A DNA stretch of 36,193 nucleotides. It comes from Streptomyces alboflavus. GTDB taxonomy: Bacteria > Actinomycetota > Actinomycetes > Streptomycetales > Streptomycetaceae. Position numbers and translations under genes: made by a program. The notes beneath the pieces are model-generated. The model did no database searches. It saw only the letters and a list, made by a program, of their open reading frames with translations, and was not told the origin of the DNA. The DNA lies in NCBI RefSeq assembly GCF_000716675.1, contig NZ_JNXT01000075.1, forward strand, positions 1 to 36,193, read 5' to 3'. Numbering within the stretch: position 1 is the stretch's first letter; each line of letters starts with the position of its first letter. Shown here piece after piece: positions 22,005-29,891 of this stretch.

Positions 22005-22049
22005 TGACGTTTCGCGTCATCCCGCCTCGCCCACCCCGCTCCCTAGCGT
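22005..22049 (+). promoter_or_regulatory. Operator-like repeat and leaderless -10 of the ligase gene
   Basis: TGACG-TTTCG-CGTCA (22005-22019) is a perfect 5-base inverted repeat. TAGCGT (22044-22049) matches TAnnnT and ends seven bases before the ATG at 22057. There is no Shine-Dalgarno, so leaderless transcription is likely. No convincing -35 is visible at 17-19 bases. Confidence 0.45.
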
Positions 22050-22056
22050 CGTACGC

Positions 22057-23922
22057 ATGACTCCCCCTCCCGCGCCACCCCAGGCCGAACGCCCCCGGAC
22101 CCTGTCCGTCCTCGCGGAGTGGGCCGCCGGCCGCCACGGCGGGCTGCCCGCGCTGCGGTTCAAGCGGGGCGGTGGCTGGCAGGAGGTCACCTACGAAGGT
22201 CTGCGCGACGCCGTACGGGGCGTGGGGTGCGCCCTCGTCGGGCTCGGCGTCGAGCCGGGTGACCGCGTGGCGATCCTCGCCGAGACCCGCGCGGAGTGGA
22301 CGTACGCGCACTTCGGGACGATGGCGGCGGGCGCGGTCGTGGTGCCCGTGTATCCGACGGCCGGTGATGACGAGGTGGCCTGGGTCCTCGGGAACTCGGG
22401 CGCCTCCGTGGTGCTCTGCGAGGACGCGGCGCAGGCGGCGAAGGTGCGGCGGCTGCGGGGGAAGCTGCCGGGGGTGCGGCGGGTGGTCGTGATGACGGGG
22501 GAGCGGGCGTACGCGAGGGACGGGGTGACCGAGGGGGGTGGGGCGGTCGAGGGTGATGGGGGCGCCGTGGGCGCCGGGGTGGCCCAGGGCGACGGGGTGG
22601 CCGACGGGGGCGCAGGCGTCGCCGCTCTGCTGGAGCGGGCCGAGAGCCGTGCCCCCGGTGACCCCGCCACCATCATCTACACCTCCGGCACCACTGGGCC
22701 GCCGAAGGGCTGCGTCCTCACTCACGGCAACATCGGCGCCGTACAGGACGCCTCGCTGCCCCTCATCGAGGGCGGCCCGGGCGACGCCACGTATCTGTAT
22801 CTGCCACTCGCCCATCTGCTCGCGCAGCTCATCGAGTTCACCACCCTCATCGAGGGCGGCACGCTCGTGTACTTCGGCGGCCGGATCGAGGACGTCGTCG
22901 CCGAGCTTGCCGAGGCGCGGCCCACGCATCTGCCGTCCGTGCCGCGCCTGTTCGAGAAGATCCACTCGGTGGTGCTCTCCCTCGCGGAGTCGCAGGACGG
23001 CGGGCGCGAGCGGTTCGAGGAGGCCGTACGGATCGGGGTGCTCGCGGCCGACGGGGCGCTGCCCGACGAGCTGCGGGACGCGCACGAGGCCGCCGACAAG
23101 ACCCTGTACGGGCCGGTCAGGCAGGCGCTCGGCGGGCGTGTGCGGTGGGCGCTGACCGGTGGCGCGCCGATCGCCCCGCACGTTCTGGACTTCCTGCGGG
23201 CCTGCGGCATCCGGGTCTTCGAGGGCTACGGGATGACCGAGTCCGGCGGCGTCATCAGCCTCAACCACCCGGGGGCGGTGAAGTACGGAACCGTCGGGAA
23301 GCCCATCGCGGGCTGCGAGGTGCGCATCGCGGACGACGGCGAAGTGCTCGCCCGCGGCACCAACGTCTTCCCCGGCTACCACGCCGACGAGCCCGCCACC
23401 CGCGCCGCCCTCGACGCCGACGGCTGGCTGCACACCGGTGACCTGGGCGCCCTCGACGAGGACGGGTACCTGCGCATCACCGGCCGCAAGAAGGACCTCA
23501 TCATCACCTCGGCGGGCAAGAACCTCACCCCGTCCCTGTCCGAACTCGCCATCCAGGCCTCCCGGTTCGTCTCCCGCGCCGTGATGGTGGGCGACCGGAG
23601 GCCCCACCCCGTCGCCCTCATCACCCTCGACGCCGAGGAGGTCACGGGCTGGGCGTCCCGGTCCGGCCTGACCCTCACCGAGCCGGTGTCGGCCGACCCG
23701 AGGGTCCGCGCCCTCGTCCAGGAGGCGGTCGACGAGGCGAACGCGCAGGTGTCCCGTCCGGCAAGGATCAGGGCATTCGCGGTCCTGGACGAGGACTTCT
23801 CGGTGGCCGACGGGCTCCTGACGCCGAGCCTGAAGGTGCGGCGGCGGGCGGTGGTGGAGCGGTACGCGGGGGTGGTGGAGAGGCTGTACGGGGAAGGGGT
23901 TCACGAGGGTGAGAGGGGCTAA
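22057..23922 (+). CDS. AMP-dependent long-chain acyl-CoA synthetase (FadD-like)
   Basis: The product is 621 aa. It activates a fatty acid with ATP and CoA. The P-loop-like motif IIYTSGTTGPPKG is near residue 207, the GYGMTESGG motif near 390, and the HTGDLGALDEDGYLRITGRKK motif (quoted as HTGDLG and ITGRKKD) follows. It resembles FadD15-like bacterial long-chain ligases. A Gly/Ala/Val-rich insertion (about residues 154-190, with repeated EGGGAVEGDGGAVGAG-like blocks) lies before the P-loop; it is unusual and probably a surface loop. No ribosome site precedes the ATG; see the -10 at 22044-22049. It is convergent with azlD. Confidence 0.9.
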   Translation: MTPPPAPPQAERPRTLSVLAEWAAGRHGGLPALRFKRGGGWQEVTYEGLRDAVRGVGCALVGLGVEPGDRVAILAETRAEWTYAHFGTMAAGAVVVPVYPTAGDDEVAWVLGNSGASVVLCEDAAQAAKVRRLRGKLPGVRRVVVMTGERAYARDGVTEGGGAVEGDGGAVGAGVAQGDGVADGGAGVAALLERAESRAPGDPATIIYTSGTTGPPKGCVLTHGNIGAVQDASLPLIEGGPGDATYLYLPLAHLLAQLIEFTTLIEGGTLVYFGGRIEDVVAELAEARPTHLPSVPRLFEKIHSVVLSLAESQDGGRERFEEAVRIGVLAADGALPDELRDAHEAADKTLYGPVRQALGGRVRWALTGGAPIAPHVLDFLRACGIRVFEGYGMTESGGVISLNHPGAVKYGTVGKPIAGCEVRIADDGEVLARGTNVFPGYHADEPATRAALDADGWLHTGDLGALDEDGYLRITGRKKDLIITSAGKNLTPSLSELAIQASRFVSRAVMVGDRRPHPVALITLDAEEVTGWASRSGLTLTEPVSADPRVRALVQEAVDEANAQVSRPARIRAFAVLDEDFSVADGLLTPSLKVRRRAVVERYAGVVERLYGEGVHEGERG

Positions 23923-23958
23923 CTTGTGTGAGTGGTACGCGAGTTAGTGCCTCTCACC
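23908..23958. terminator. Bidirectional hairpin over the two facing stops
   Basis: Arms 23908-23924 and 23942-23958 pair at 15 of 17 positions (GGTGAGAGG...CTAACT and its complement) around a 17-base loop. The left arm carries the ligase stop TAA (23920-23922), and the right arm ends on the azlD stop. It can end both convergent transcripts. Confidence 0.8.
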
Positions 23959-24272
23959 TAAGGAAGTCCCGCAAGCCGCAGCAACGCCGTCGCCCCCGCC
24001 GCCCCCACCACGACCAACGCGAACGGCGCTCGGCGCCAAGCGAGCACCCCGCCGACCAGCACCCCGGCCGGGCGCGACCAGCCCGCGAAGTCGTGCCCCT
24101 CCGTGAGCGCTCCGGTGGCGAGCAGCGCGACGAGCAGCACGGTCGCGCCCAGTGTCAGCAACTCCTGTACGCGGACGGGCAGTTCGACGCGGCCGTGCAG
24201 GAGGGGTCCGGCGAGGCGGAAGGCGTAGGTGCCCGCGGCGAGGGCGAGGACGCAGGCGAGGTAGGCGTTCAT
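23958..24272 (-). CDS. azlD: AzlD-family branched-chain amino acid exporter subunit
   Basis: The product is 104 aa with three to four membrane segments (AYLACVLALAAGTYAFRLAG; VQELLTLGATVLLVALLATG; the last near AGATALLRLAGLP). AzlD is the small subunit that works with AzlC to export branched-chain amino acids and analogues. Its ATG overlaps the azlC stop in an ATGA junction (24269-24272), which decides the start. Confidence 0.9.
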   Translation of the reverse strand: MNAYLACVLALAAGTYAFRLAGPLLHGRVELPVRVQELLTLGATVLLVALLATGALTEGHDFAGWSRPAGVLVGGVLAWRRAPFALVVVGAAGATALLRLAGLP

Positions 24273-25069
24273 GAGGGGGTTCCCGAGGAGGTGGGGGCGG
24301 GCCCGGTCACGGGTTCGGCGGCGGGGTCCTCGACGGGCCGGACCGGACGCCTCCGCATCGCCACCAGGCCGAGCAGCGCGAGCAGCACCGGCGCTCCCGC
24401 GGGCAGGACCGGTGTGGCCGCGACGGCGATCACCGCGCCGAGGGCCCCGGCGCGGCGCGCGTTGCCGCTGTCCCGCAGCGCGGGCATGACCAGCGCGAGC
24501 AGCACCGCGGGGAACGCCGCGTCCAGCCCGAACCGCCCGGTGTCCCCGAGTGCCGAACCGGCGAGCGCACCCACGAGCACGCTCACGTTCCACACGGCGA
24601 ACAGGCCGAGCCCGGATATCCAGAACGCGGCCTTCCGGCTCCTGCGGTCCGGCTGGGCCATCACGAACGCGGCCGTCTCGTCGGTGATCAGATGCGCGCC
24701 CACGAGCCGCGCCGCCCAGGTCCGCCCCAGGCTGTCGGCGACGGCCAGACTGAAAGCCGCCGTACGGGAGTTGAGCAGCAGCCCGGTCGCCGCCGCGGCC
24801 ACCGCGCCGCCGCCCCCGGTGAGCGCGGCGGCCGCGCTGAACTGGGCGGAGCCCGCGTACACGAGCAGGGACATGGTGACCGGCACCCAGAGCGGCAGCC
24901 CGCCCGCGACGGCGATGGCCCCGAAGGAGACGCCGACGACGAAGTCGGCTGCCAGGACGAGCGCGATGTCCCGCAGGACGCCGGAGGGCAGGTCGGAGAG
25001 GCGGACGAACCCCGTCGTTCGGTCTGCGGGGTCATCCGTTCGGTGTGGCGAACGCATGCCACGTAGCAT
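24269..25069 (-). CDS. azlC: AzlC-family branched-chain amino acid exporter subunit
   Basis: The product is 266 aa from the ATG at 25069; an in-frame ATG at 25057 gives 262 aa, and neither has a good ribosome site. It has seven or so membrane segments. Family marks are SFGAIAVAGGLPLW, YAGSAQFSAAAAL, LNSRTAAFSL and HLITDETAAFVM. With AzlD it forms a two-part exporter. It is divergent from the XRE-cupin gene, and CCGAACG boxes lie in and around its 5' end. The 40 C-terminal residues are Pro/Ala-rich. Confidence 0.88.
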   Translation of the reverse strand: MLRGMRSPHRTDDPADRTTGFVRLSDLPSGVLRDIALVLAADFVVGVSFGAIAVAGGLPLWVPVTMSLLVYAGSAQFSAAAALTGGGGAVAAAATGLLLNSRTAAFSLAVADSLGRTWAARLVGAHLITDETAAFVMAQPDRRSRKAAFWISGLGLFAVWNVSVLVGALAGSALGDTGRFGLDAAFPAVLLALVMPALRDSGNARRAGALGAVIAVAATPVLPAGAPVLLALLGLVAMRRRPVRPVEDPAAEPVTGPAPTSSGTPS

Positions 25070-25128
25070 GGGCAGACCACTTCGCGTTCGTCAAGCCGAA
25101 CGATTGGTATCCTGTGCCGAACGAATGG
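25016..25128. promoter_or_regulatory. Phased CCGAACG boxes in the azlC/XRE-cupin divergent region
   Basis: CCGAACG appears reversed at 25016-25022 and 25037-25043 (21 bases apart), and forward at 25096-25102 and 25117-25123 (again 21 apart). The forward copies extend to GCCGAACGA-T/A-TGG. Partial copies (CGAACGC at 25049, GCGTTCG at 25084) lie between. The outward symmetry and two-turn spacing suggest cooperative binding by the XRE-cupin regulator. The reversed boxes fall inside the azlC 5' coding part. Confidence 0.55.
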
Positions 25129-25200
25129 GATGGGTCGCGGAGAGATCCGGGGCCTGGAGGTCCCGGAGGTCCGGCGACGCGAGGAGGCGGAGCGCACCGC

Positions 25201-25818
25201 ATGACCGAAGACGACCGGGCCACGCCCCCGGGCGACCGGGCCACGCCCCACGGCGACCGGGCCACACCCGCGCGGCTGCCCCGCGACTGGATCGCCACCG
25301 CCCTGCGCCGGGAGCGCACCCGGGCCGGCCTCTCCCTCTCCGAGCTGGCCAAACGCGCCGGAATCGCCAAGTCCACGCTGTCCCAGCTGGAAGCGGCCAC
25401 GGGCAACCCGGGCATCGAGACGCTCTGGGCGCTCGCCGTGGCCCTCGGCGTGCCGTTCAGCGTGCTCGTCGAGTCACCGGGCCCCGCCGTGACGGTGATC
25501 CGCGCGGGCGAGGGCCCGACGATGCGCGCCGAGCAGGCCTCGTACGCGGGCACGCTGCTTTCGGCCGGCCCGTCCGGCGTGCGCCGCGACATCTACCACG
25601 GCGCCATGGAGCCGGGCTCCGTGCGCGCGTCCGAGCCGCACATCCCCGGCTCCGTGGAGCACCTGATCGTCAGCACGGGCCGCCTGCTCGCGGGCCCGGA
25701 CGGCGAGCGGGTCGAGCTGGGGCCCGGTGACTACATGTCGTACCGGGGCGATGTCCCGCACGCGTACGAGGCGCTGGTGCCGGGGACGACGTTCGTCCTG
25801 GTGATGCAGCACGTGTGA
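25201..25818 (+). CDS. XRE-cupin transcriptional regulator
   Basis: The product is 205 aa. A short N-terminal repeat (DRATP three times, residues 5-22) precedes the helix-turn-helix (about 30-85: LRRERTRAGLSLSELAKRAG, STLSQLEAATGNPGIETLW). The C-terminal half is a cupin sensor (SVEHLIVSTGRLLAG, ELGPGDYMSYRGDVPHAYEAL). Regulators of this build usually repress a divergent transporter and sense small metabolites such as amino acids. GGAG lies about 10 bases before the ATG. The azlCD pair is the obvious target. Confidence 0.9.
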   Translation: MTEDDRATPPGDRATPHGDRATPARLPRDWIATALRRERTRAGLSLSELAKRAGIAKSTLSQLEAATGNPGIETLWALAVALGVPFSVLVESPGPAVTVIRAGEGPTMRAEQASYAGTLLSAGPSGVRRDIYHGAMEPGSVRASEPHIPGSVEHLIVSTGRLLAGPDGERVELGPGDYMSYRGDVPHAYEALVPGTTFVLVMQHV

Positions 25819-25880
25819 GGCGGCACGTGTGAGGCAGTGCGTGTGAGGCAGTGCGTGTGAGGCGGCACGCGTGAGGCGCC
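25811..25880. repeat. 14-bp tandem repeat, five units, over the XRE-cupin stop
   Basis: Five consecutive 14-base units (25811, 25825, 25839, 25853, 25867) share the core CGTGTGAGGC. The first unit contains the last codons and the TGA at 25816-25818. The repeat lies between the regulator and the terminator at 25903-25924. Confidence 0.85.
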
Positions 25881-25902
25881 CGACGCGTGCGTCCACCGGC
25901 GC

Positions 25903-25924
25903 CTCCGGGGCGCGCGCCCCGGAG
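25903..25924. terminator. Perfect palindrome between convergent genes
   Basis: CTCCGGGGCGC (25903-25913) and its exact reverse complement (25914-25924) abut. As RNA this gives an 8-bp stem with a six-base loop on either strand. It lies 8 bases before the RpiR stop (25932) and serves both facing genes. Confidence 0.75.
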
Positions 25925-25931
25925 CCCGCCC

Positions 25932-26855
25932 TCAGCCCCTCCGCCGCTTCGGCTCCAACAACTGCTCCCGCAGCGACGTGAGTTGATGTGACGTGTCGAC
26001 GGCCCGCGCCTCGTCCAGTGTCGTCAGTGCGAGGAGCAGCACATCCGCGACGACGAGGGCGGTGAGCGCCTCGGTGGTGATCCCCGTCGGCGTGTGCGGG
26101 GCCGTGAGCACGGCGTCCACCCGGCCTCCGTACAGCTCCGCCAGCTCGTCCGTGACCAGGACGACCCGTGCCCCCACGGCCCGCGCCCGGTCGATGAGCA
26201 CCGCGAGCTCCGGCAGGGCGCGCCCGGGCTGGAAGATCACCACCGCGTCCCCGCGCCGCAGCGCGAGCAGATCGTCGGCCAGTGTGAACCCGGTCGCCCC
26301 CACGTGCCGGGCCCGCCGCCCGATGCGGCCGAGCGCCAACGCCAGGTGCCGTGCGGCCAGTTCGGACGCGGCGACGCCGAAGCAGTGGATCTCGCCCGCA
26401 TCGGCGAGCGCGCCGACCGCCGTGCGCAGCGCCTCGTCCGAGGTGAGGCGGCGGGCGTGCCCGATGCGCTCCTGGGCCTCGTCGAACACCTCGTCCCAGA
26501 TGCCGCCGAGGTCCCGCCCCACGTGCGCGATGCGCTGGGCGAGCCGCACCTCGGGCGCGACGCTGGAGGTGAAGTCCGCCGTGAGGTCGCGCTTGAGCGC
26601 GGGCAGGCCCGCGTACCCCAGGCGCTGGAGGGCGCGGACGACCGTGGCGTTGCTCGTCCCGCTGGCCGTGCCCAGCTCCTGCGCGGACGCGAAGAGCAGC
26701 GACTCGGCGGGGGCGCCCGCCAGATACTGCGCCACCGCGCGCTCGGACGCGGACAGCGTCTCCCACTGATCCCGCACGGCGGCCCGCAGTCGGTCCAGGC
26801 CCCCCGCGGCGCCGTCCTCGCCCGCCCCCGCCGCGCCGTCTCCGCCCTCAGGCAT
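25932..26855 (-). CDS. RpiR-family regulator with SIS domain
   Basis: The product is 307 aa from the ATG at 26855, with GGAGA nine bases upstream; an ATG at 26870 lacks a ribosome site. The N-terminal helix-turn-helix (about residues 15-90) shows LSASERAVAQYLAG, ASAQELGTASGTSNATVVRA and LGYAGLPALKRDL. The SIS domain follows (about 115-285), with CFGVAASELAARHLALALGRIG, GDAVVIFQPGRALPEL and VVLVTDELAELYG. SIS domains bind phosphosugars. It is divergent from the C45-ABC operon, and a GTAAC-N4-GTTAC site lies between, so it is the likely regulator of that operon. Confidence 0.9.
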   Translation of the reverse strand: MPEGGDGAAGAGEDGAAGGLDRLRAAVRDQWETLSASERAVAQYLAGAPAESLLFASAQELGTASGTSNATVVRALQRLGYAGLPALKRDLTADFTSSVAPEVRLAQRIAHVGRDLGGIWDEVFDEAQERIGHARRLTSDEALRTAVGALADAGEIHCFGVAASELAARHLALALGRIGRRARHVGATGFTLADDLLALRRGDAVVIFQPGRALPELAVLIDRARAVGARVVLVTDELAELYGGRVDAVLTAPHTPTGITTEALTALVVADVLLLALTTLDEARAVDTSHQLTSLREQLLEPKRRRG

Positions 26856-26878
26856 CCCTGAAATCTCCATTACAGCTA

Positions 26879-26906
26879 TTGACTCCCGTGTGATGCCCGT
26901 TACTCT
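26879..26906 (+). promoter_or_regulatory. Putative promoter of the C45-ABC operon
   Basis: TTGACT (26879-26884) and TACTCT (26901-26906) are 16 bases apart. They would start transcription near 26913, leaving an 80-base leader that contains the palindrome at 26940-26953. Confidence 0.5.
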
Positions 26907-26939
26907 CCTGGACAACGCATTCCAAGGAGAGAGAGTTCC

Positions 26940-26953
26940 GTAACCGACGTTAC
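26940..26953. promoter_or_regulatory. GTAAC-N4-GTTAC palindrome, candidate RpiR operator
   Basis: GTAAC-CGAC-GTTAC has perfect 5-base arms and lies downstream of the putative promoter. Partial copies of the half-site (ATTAC at 26869, GTTACT at 26900) occur in the same divergent region. Binding would block transcript elongation into the operon. Confidence 0.5.
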
Positions 26954-26994
26954 AGGACGGCGGTCCCGGGGACCTCTCCGTCGCGAGGAGAAGC

Positions 26995-28221
26995 ATGGCA
27001 CCGCGCACCGCCCCCGCAGGCCCGACCGACCCGCTCGTGGCCGACCCGTCCAGAACGCTCCCTGTCGTCGAGATCTCCGGCACCCCCACCGCCCGCGGCC
27101 GCCAGTACGGCGAGGCGGTCCGCCCGCAGCTGCACGCGGCGCTCGCGTACTACGAGGCCGCGTTCGGCCAGTCGGCCGGGCTGTCCTGGGACCAGGTGAC
27201 CGACCGCGCCGCCCGCTGGCTGGGGCCCGTCGAGGAGTACGCGCCGGACCTCGTCGAGGAGATGACGGGGATCGCCGAGGGCGCGGGCGTCGGCCTCCTC
27301 GACGTCCTCGCCCTGAACGCCCGCGGCGAGGTCATCTACGACCGGTCGTTCAAGGACATGGCCGCGCCTCCGCATACAGAAGCCGCGCCCCCGCGCACGG
27401 AGGAGGAGCCCCCCGACGGCTGCACCTCCTTCGCCGCCTACGGCGAGGCCAGCGGCGACGGCCACGTCTACGCCGGACAGAACTGGGACTGGCGCGCCGG
27501 GGTCGCCGACACCGTCGTGATGCTGCGGATCGTCCAGCCCCCGAAGCCCACCCTGATCATGCAGGTGGAGGCCGGCCAGATCGGCCGCCAGGGCGCCAAC
27601 TCCGCCGGGATCGCCCTCAACGCCAACGGCCTCGGCGGCCGCTTCAGCGACGCGGTCGGCCTGCCCCAGACCGTCGTACGCCGCCGCGTCCTGGACCAGC
27701 ACGCCATCACCGACGCCGTCGACGTGCTCTGCCGCACCCGCGCCCACATCGCCTCGAACGCCCTGCTGACCTGCCGCGAAGGCTTCGCGCTCGACCTGGA
27801 GACGACGCCCGCCGGGCACGGCTGGATGTATCCGACCGACGGCCTCCTCGTGCACGGCAACCACTACCAGGCCGGTGTCCCCGCCGCCCTCGCCGCCGCG
27901 TACCGCCCGATGTCCCCGGACTCGCTGATCCGCGTCCCGCGCGCCGAGCAGGGCCTGCGCGCCCTGCGCGGCGCCACCGGACCCGATGAGTCCCTGAAGA
28001 TCATCAAGCAGGCCATGTCCGACCACCTGGGCCACCCCGAGTCGCTGTGCACCCACCCCGACCCGCGCCGCCCGCCCCTCAAGCACTGGGCCACCCTCGT
28101 CTCCTCCTGCGTGGACCTGACGACCGGCGACTACCGCGTCACCGCGGGCACCCCCTGCGACCGCGACTACCAGCACCTTCCGTGGAACCTCTACGACGGC
28201 CCGTACGGAGACGCAAGATGA
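26995..28221 (+). CDS. C45 peptidase / acyl-CoA:6-APA acyltransferase-like amidase
   Basis: The product is 408 aa. It belongs to the Ntn-hydrolase C45 family (penicillin acyltransferase and related amidases), which self-cleave before a nucleophilic Cys. Here Gly-Cys143 in DGCTSFAAYG is the expected cut site. Further marks are GQNWDWR, GQIGRQGANSAGIALNANGL and HGNHYQ. An 18-residue Pro/Glu-rich insert (APPHTEAAPPRTEEEPPD) lies just before the Cys. No signal peptide, so it acts in the cytoplasm, probably on imported substrate. GGAGAA precedes the ATG. Its stop overlaps the next gene's ATG (ATGA). Confidence 0.88.
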   Translation: MAPRTAPAGPTDPLVADPSRTLPVVEISGTPTARGRQYGEAVRPQLHAALAYYEAAFGQSAGLSWDQVTDRAARWLGPVEEYAPDLVEEMTGIAEGAGVGLLDVLALNARGEVIYDRSFKDMAAPPHTEAAPPRTEEEPPDGCTSFAAYGEASGDGHVYAGQNWDWRAGVADTVVMLRIVQPPKPTLIMQVEAGQIGRQGANSAGIALNANGLGGRFSDAVGLPQTVVRRRVLDQHAITDAVDVLCRTRAHIASNALLTCREGFALDLETTPAGHGWMYPTDGLLVHGNHYQAGVPAALAAAYRPMSPDSLIRVPRAEQGLRALRGATGPDESLKIIKQAMSDHLGHPESLCTHPDPRRPPLKHWATLVSSCVDLTTGDYRVTAGTPCDRDYQHLPWNLYDGPYGDAR

Positions 28222-29891
28222 CACGGACACGCCGGACGACCACGCCCCGCGGAAGCCACCGCGCCGCGGGCGCCTCCCTCGCCGCCCTCACCCTGCTCGC
28301 CACCGCGGGCTGCGCCGGAGCCGACACCTCCGCCCTCGGCGGCAGGCCCGCCGACGCCGCGAAGCTCAAGCTGTCCCCGACGACCCCGCCCGCCCGCGGC
28401 CAACTCGACCGCGCGGACTGGCTCCTGGAGGACGAGCCCGACTCCCTCGACCTCGACACCCAGGGCACCAGCGCGGGCCGCGTCGTCCTCACCAACGTCT
28501 GCGAGCGGCTCTACCAGCTCCAGCCCGACATGAGCGTCAGGCCGTTCCTCGCCGAGAAGGCCCGGACGCCCGACGACCGCACCCTCGTCCTGACCGTCCG
28601 CGACGGCGTCACCTTCCACGACGGCTCGAAGCTCACCGCCGCCGACGTGCTGTGGAGCCTGAAGCGGCACGCCGACCCGGACATGGAGCAGGCCGACGAG
28701 TTCGGCAATGTGAAGAGCATGGCGCGGACCGGCCCGCGCGAGATCACCGTGCGCTTCAAGGAGCCCGACGCCCTGTTCACCAAGGCGCTCGCCGGGGACG
28801 CGGGCATCGTCTGGAACCCGCGGCAGGTGAAGGAAGCCGGGAAGGAGTTCGGCACCCCGGGGCACGGTGACGCCTGCTCGGGTCCGTACCGCCTGAAGAG
28901 CTGGAAGTCCGGTGACTCCCTCACCATCGAGGCGTACGAGGGGTATTGGGGCAAGAAGCCGCTGACCCGCCGCGTCGACTTCCGCTGGGCCTCCGACAGC
29001 GCCCTCGTGAACGCCCTGAAGACGGGCGCGGCCGACGGCACGTACGCGGAGTCGCCCAACACCGCCGCCGCCCTGCGCACCACCAAGCGTCTCAAGCAGT
29101 ACTACGGCCCCTCCACCGCCTCCCTCGTCCTCATCCCGACCGCACGCGGCGGCCTGAAGGACCCGGCGATCCGGCGCGCCCTGTCCCTCGCCCTGGACCG
29201 CGAGGGCATCGCCAACTCCGGGTACGGCGGGCTCGTGCAGCCGTGGGCGGCACCGGTCGGGGCGGGCGCCTGGGGCTACGAGAAGCGGCACTTCGCCGCC
29301 GCCCAGCGGAAGCTGACGGCGGTCGCGCCCGTCTCGCCCACCGCCGACGACCTCGCCGAGGCCAAGCGGCTCGTGAAGGAGGCGGGCGCGCCGGACGACC
29401 CGATCGTCATCGGCACCGACAGCAGCCAGGGCCGCACGGTCGTCGCCAACGCCACCCGCGCCGCCCTCCAGCGCATCGGCCTCGAAGCGCAGATCAAGAC
29501 GGTGCCGCCGGCCCAGTTCGAGGAGTTCTACAGCGACCCCGGCGCCCGCGCCGACATCGACGCCCTCGTCGGCGACTGGTACATCTCCAAGTCCGACCCC
29601 ATGGGCTTCTACGACAACGGCCTGTCCGACTCCTCCAACAACTGGGTCGGCTTCAAGGACGCCACGTACGACCGTCTGACGCACCGCGCCCTCCGCACGC
29701 TCGACGACAGGCGCAGGGCCAGGATCACCACCGACATCCAGCGGCGGTTCGTCGACGCGGCCGTGTGGATCCCCGTGGCGCAGGTGCCGACCGCGCTCGT
29801 CCTCAGCGACAGGCTGACCGGGCCGCCCGCGTCCCAGGCCTACCTCTACTACCCGTGGGCCGCCCAGCTCGGCCCGCGAAAGGCCGGGTGA
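28218..29891 (+). CDS. ABC importer substrate-binding lipoprotein (family 5)
   Basis: The product is 557 aa from the ATG at 28218. A twin-Arg-containing basic start and a hydrophobic stretch lead to a lipobox (LLATAGC; Cys near residue 33), so it is anchored outside the membrane. It is an SBP_bac_5 protein of the Dpp/Opp/Nik type: FLAEKARTPDDRTLVLTVRDGVTFHDG (quoted as LTVRDGVTFHDGSKLTAADV), PAIRRALSLALDREGI and the late LVGDWYISKSDP. It captures peptides or related compounds. It overlaps its neighbours by 4 bp on each side. Confidence 0.92.
   Translation: MTRTRRTTTPRGSHRAAGASLAALTLLATAGCAGADTSALGGRPADAAKLKLSPTTPPARGQLDRADWLLEDEPDSLDLDTQGTSAGRVVLTNVCERLYQLQPDMSVRPFLAEKARTPDDRTLVLTVRDGVTFHDGSKLTAADVLWSLKRHADPDMEQADEFGNVKSMARTGPREITVRFKEPDALFTKALAGDAGIVWNPRQVKEAGKEFGTPGHGDACSGPYRLKSWKSGDSLTIEAYEGYWGKKPLTRRVDFRWASDSALVNALKTGAADGTYAESPNTAAALRTTKRLKQYYGPSTASLVLIPTARGGLKDPAIRRALSLALDREGIANSGYGGLVQPWAAPVGAGAWGYEKRHFAAAQRKLTAVAPVSPTADDLAEAKRLVKEAGAPDDPIVIGTDSSQGRTVVANATRAALQRIGLEAQIKTVPPAQFEEFYSDPGARADIDALVGDWYISKSDPMGFYDNGLSDSSNNWVGFKDATYDRLTHRALRTLDDRRRARITTDIQRRFVDAAVWIPVAQVPTALVLSDRLTGPPASQAYLYYPWAAQLGPRKAG

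Noticed and set aside
21790..23904. 704-aa minus-strand open frame
   Set aside because: It is antisense to the acyl-CoA ligase, which has all its motifs. The composition is typical of antisense high-GC frames.
7774..24000. Polyketide or other natural-product cluster
   Set aside because: The FabG, MaoC, ligase and exporter genes are scattered on both strands and there is no synthase, carrier protein or scaffold enzyme.
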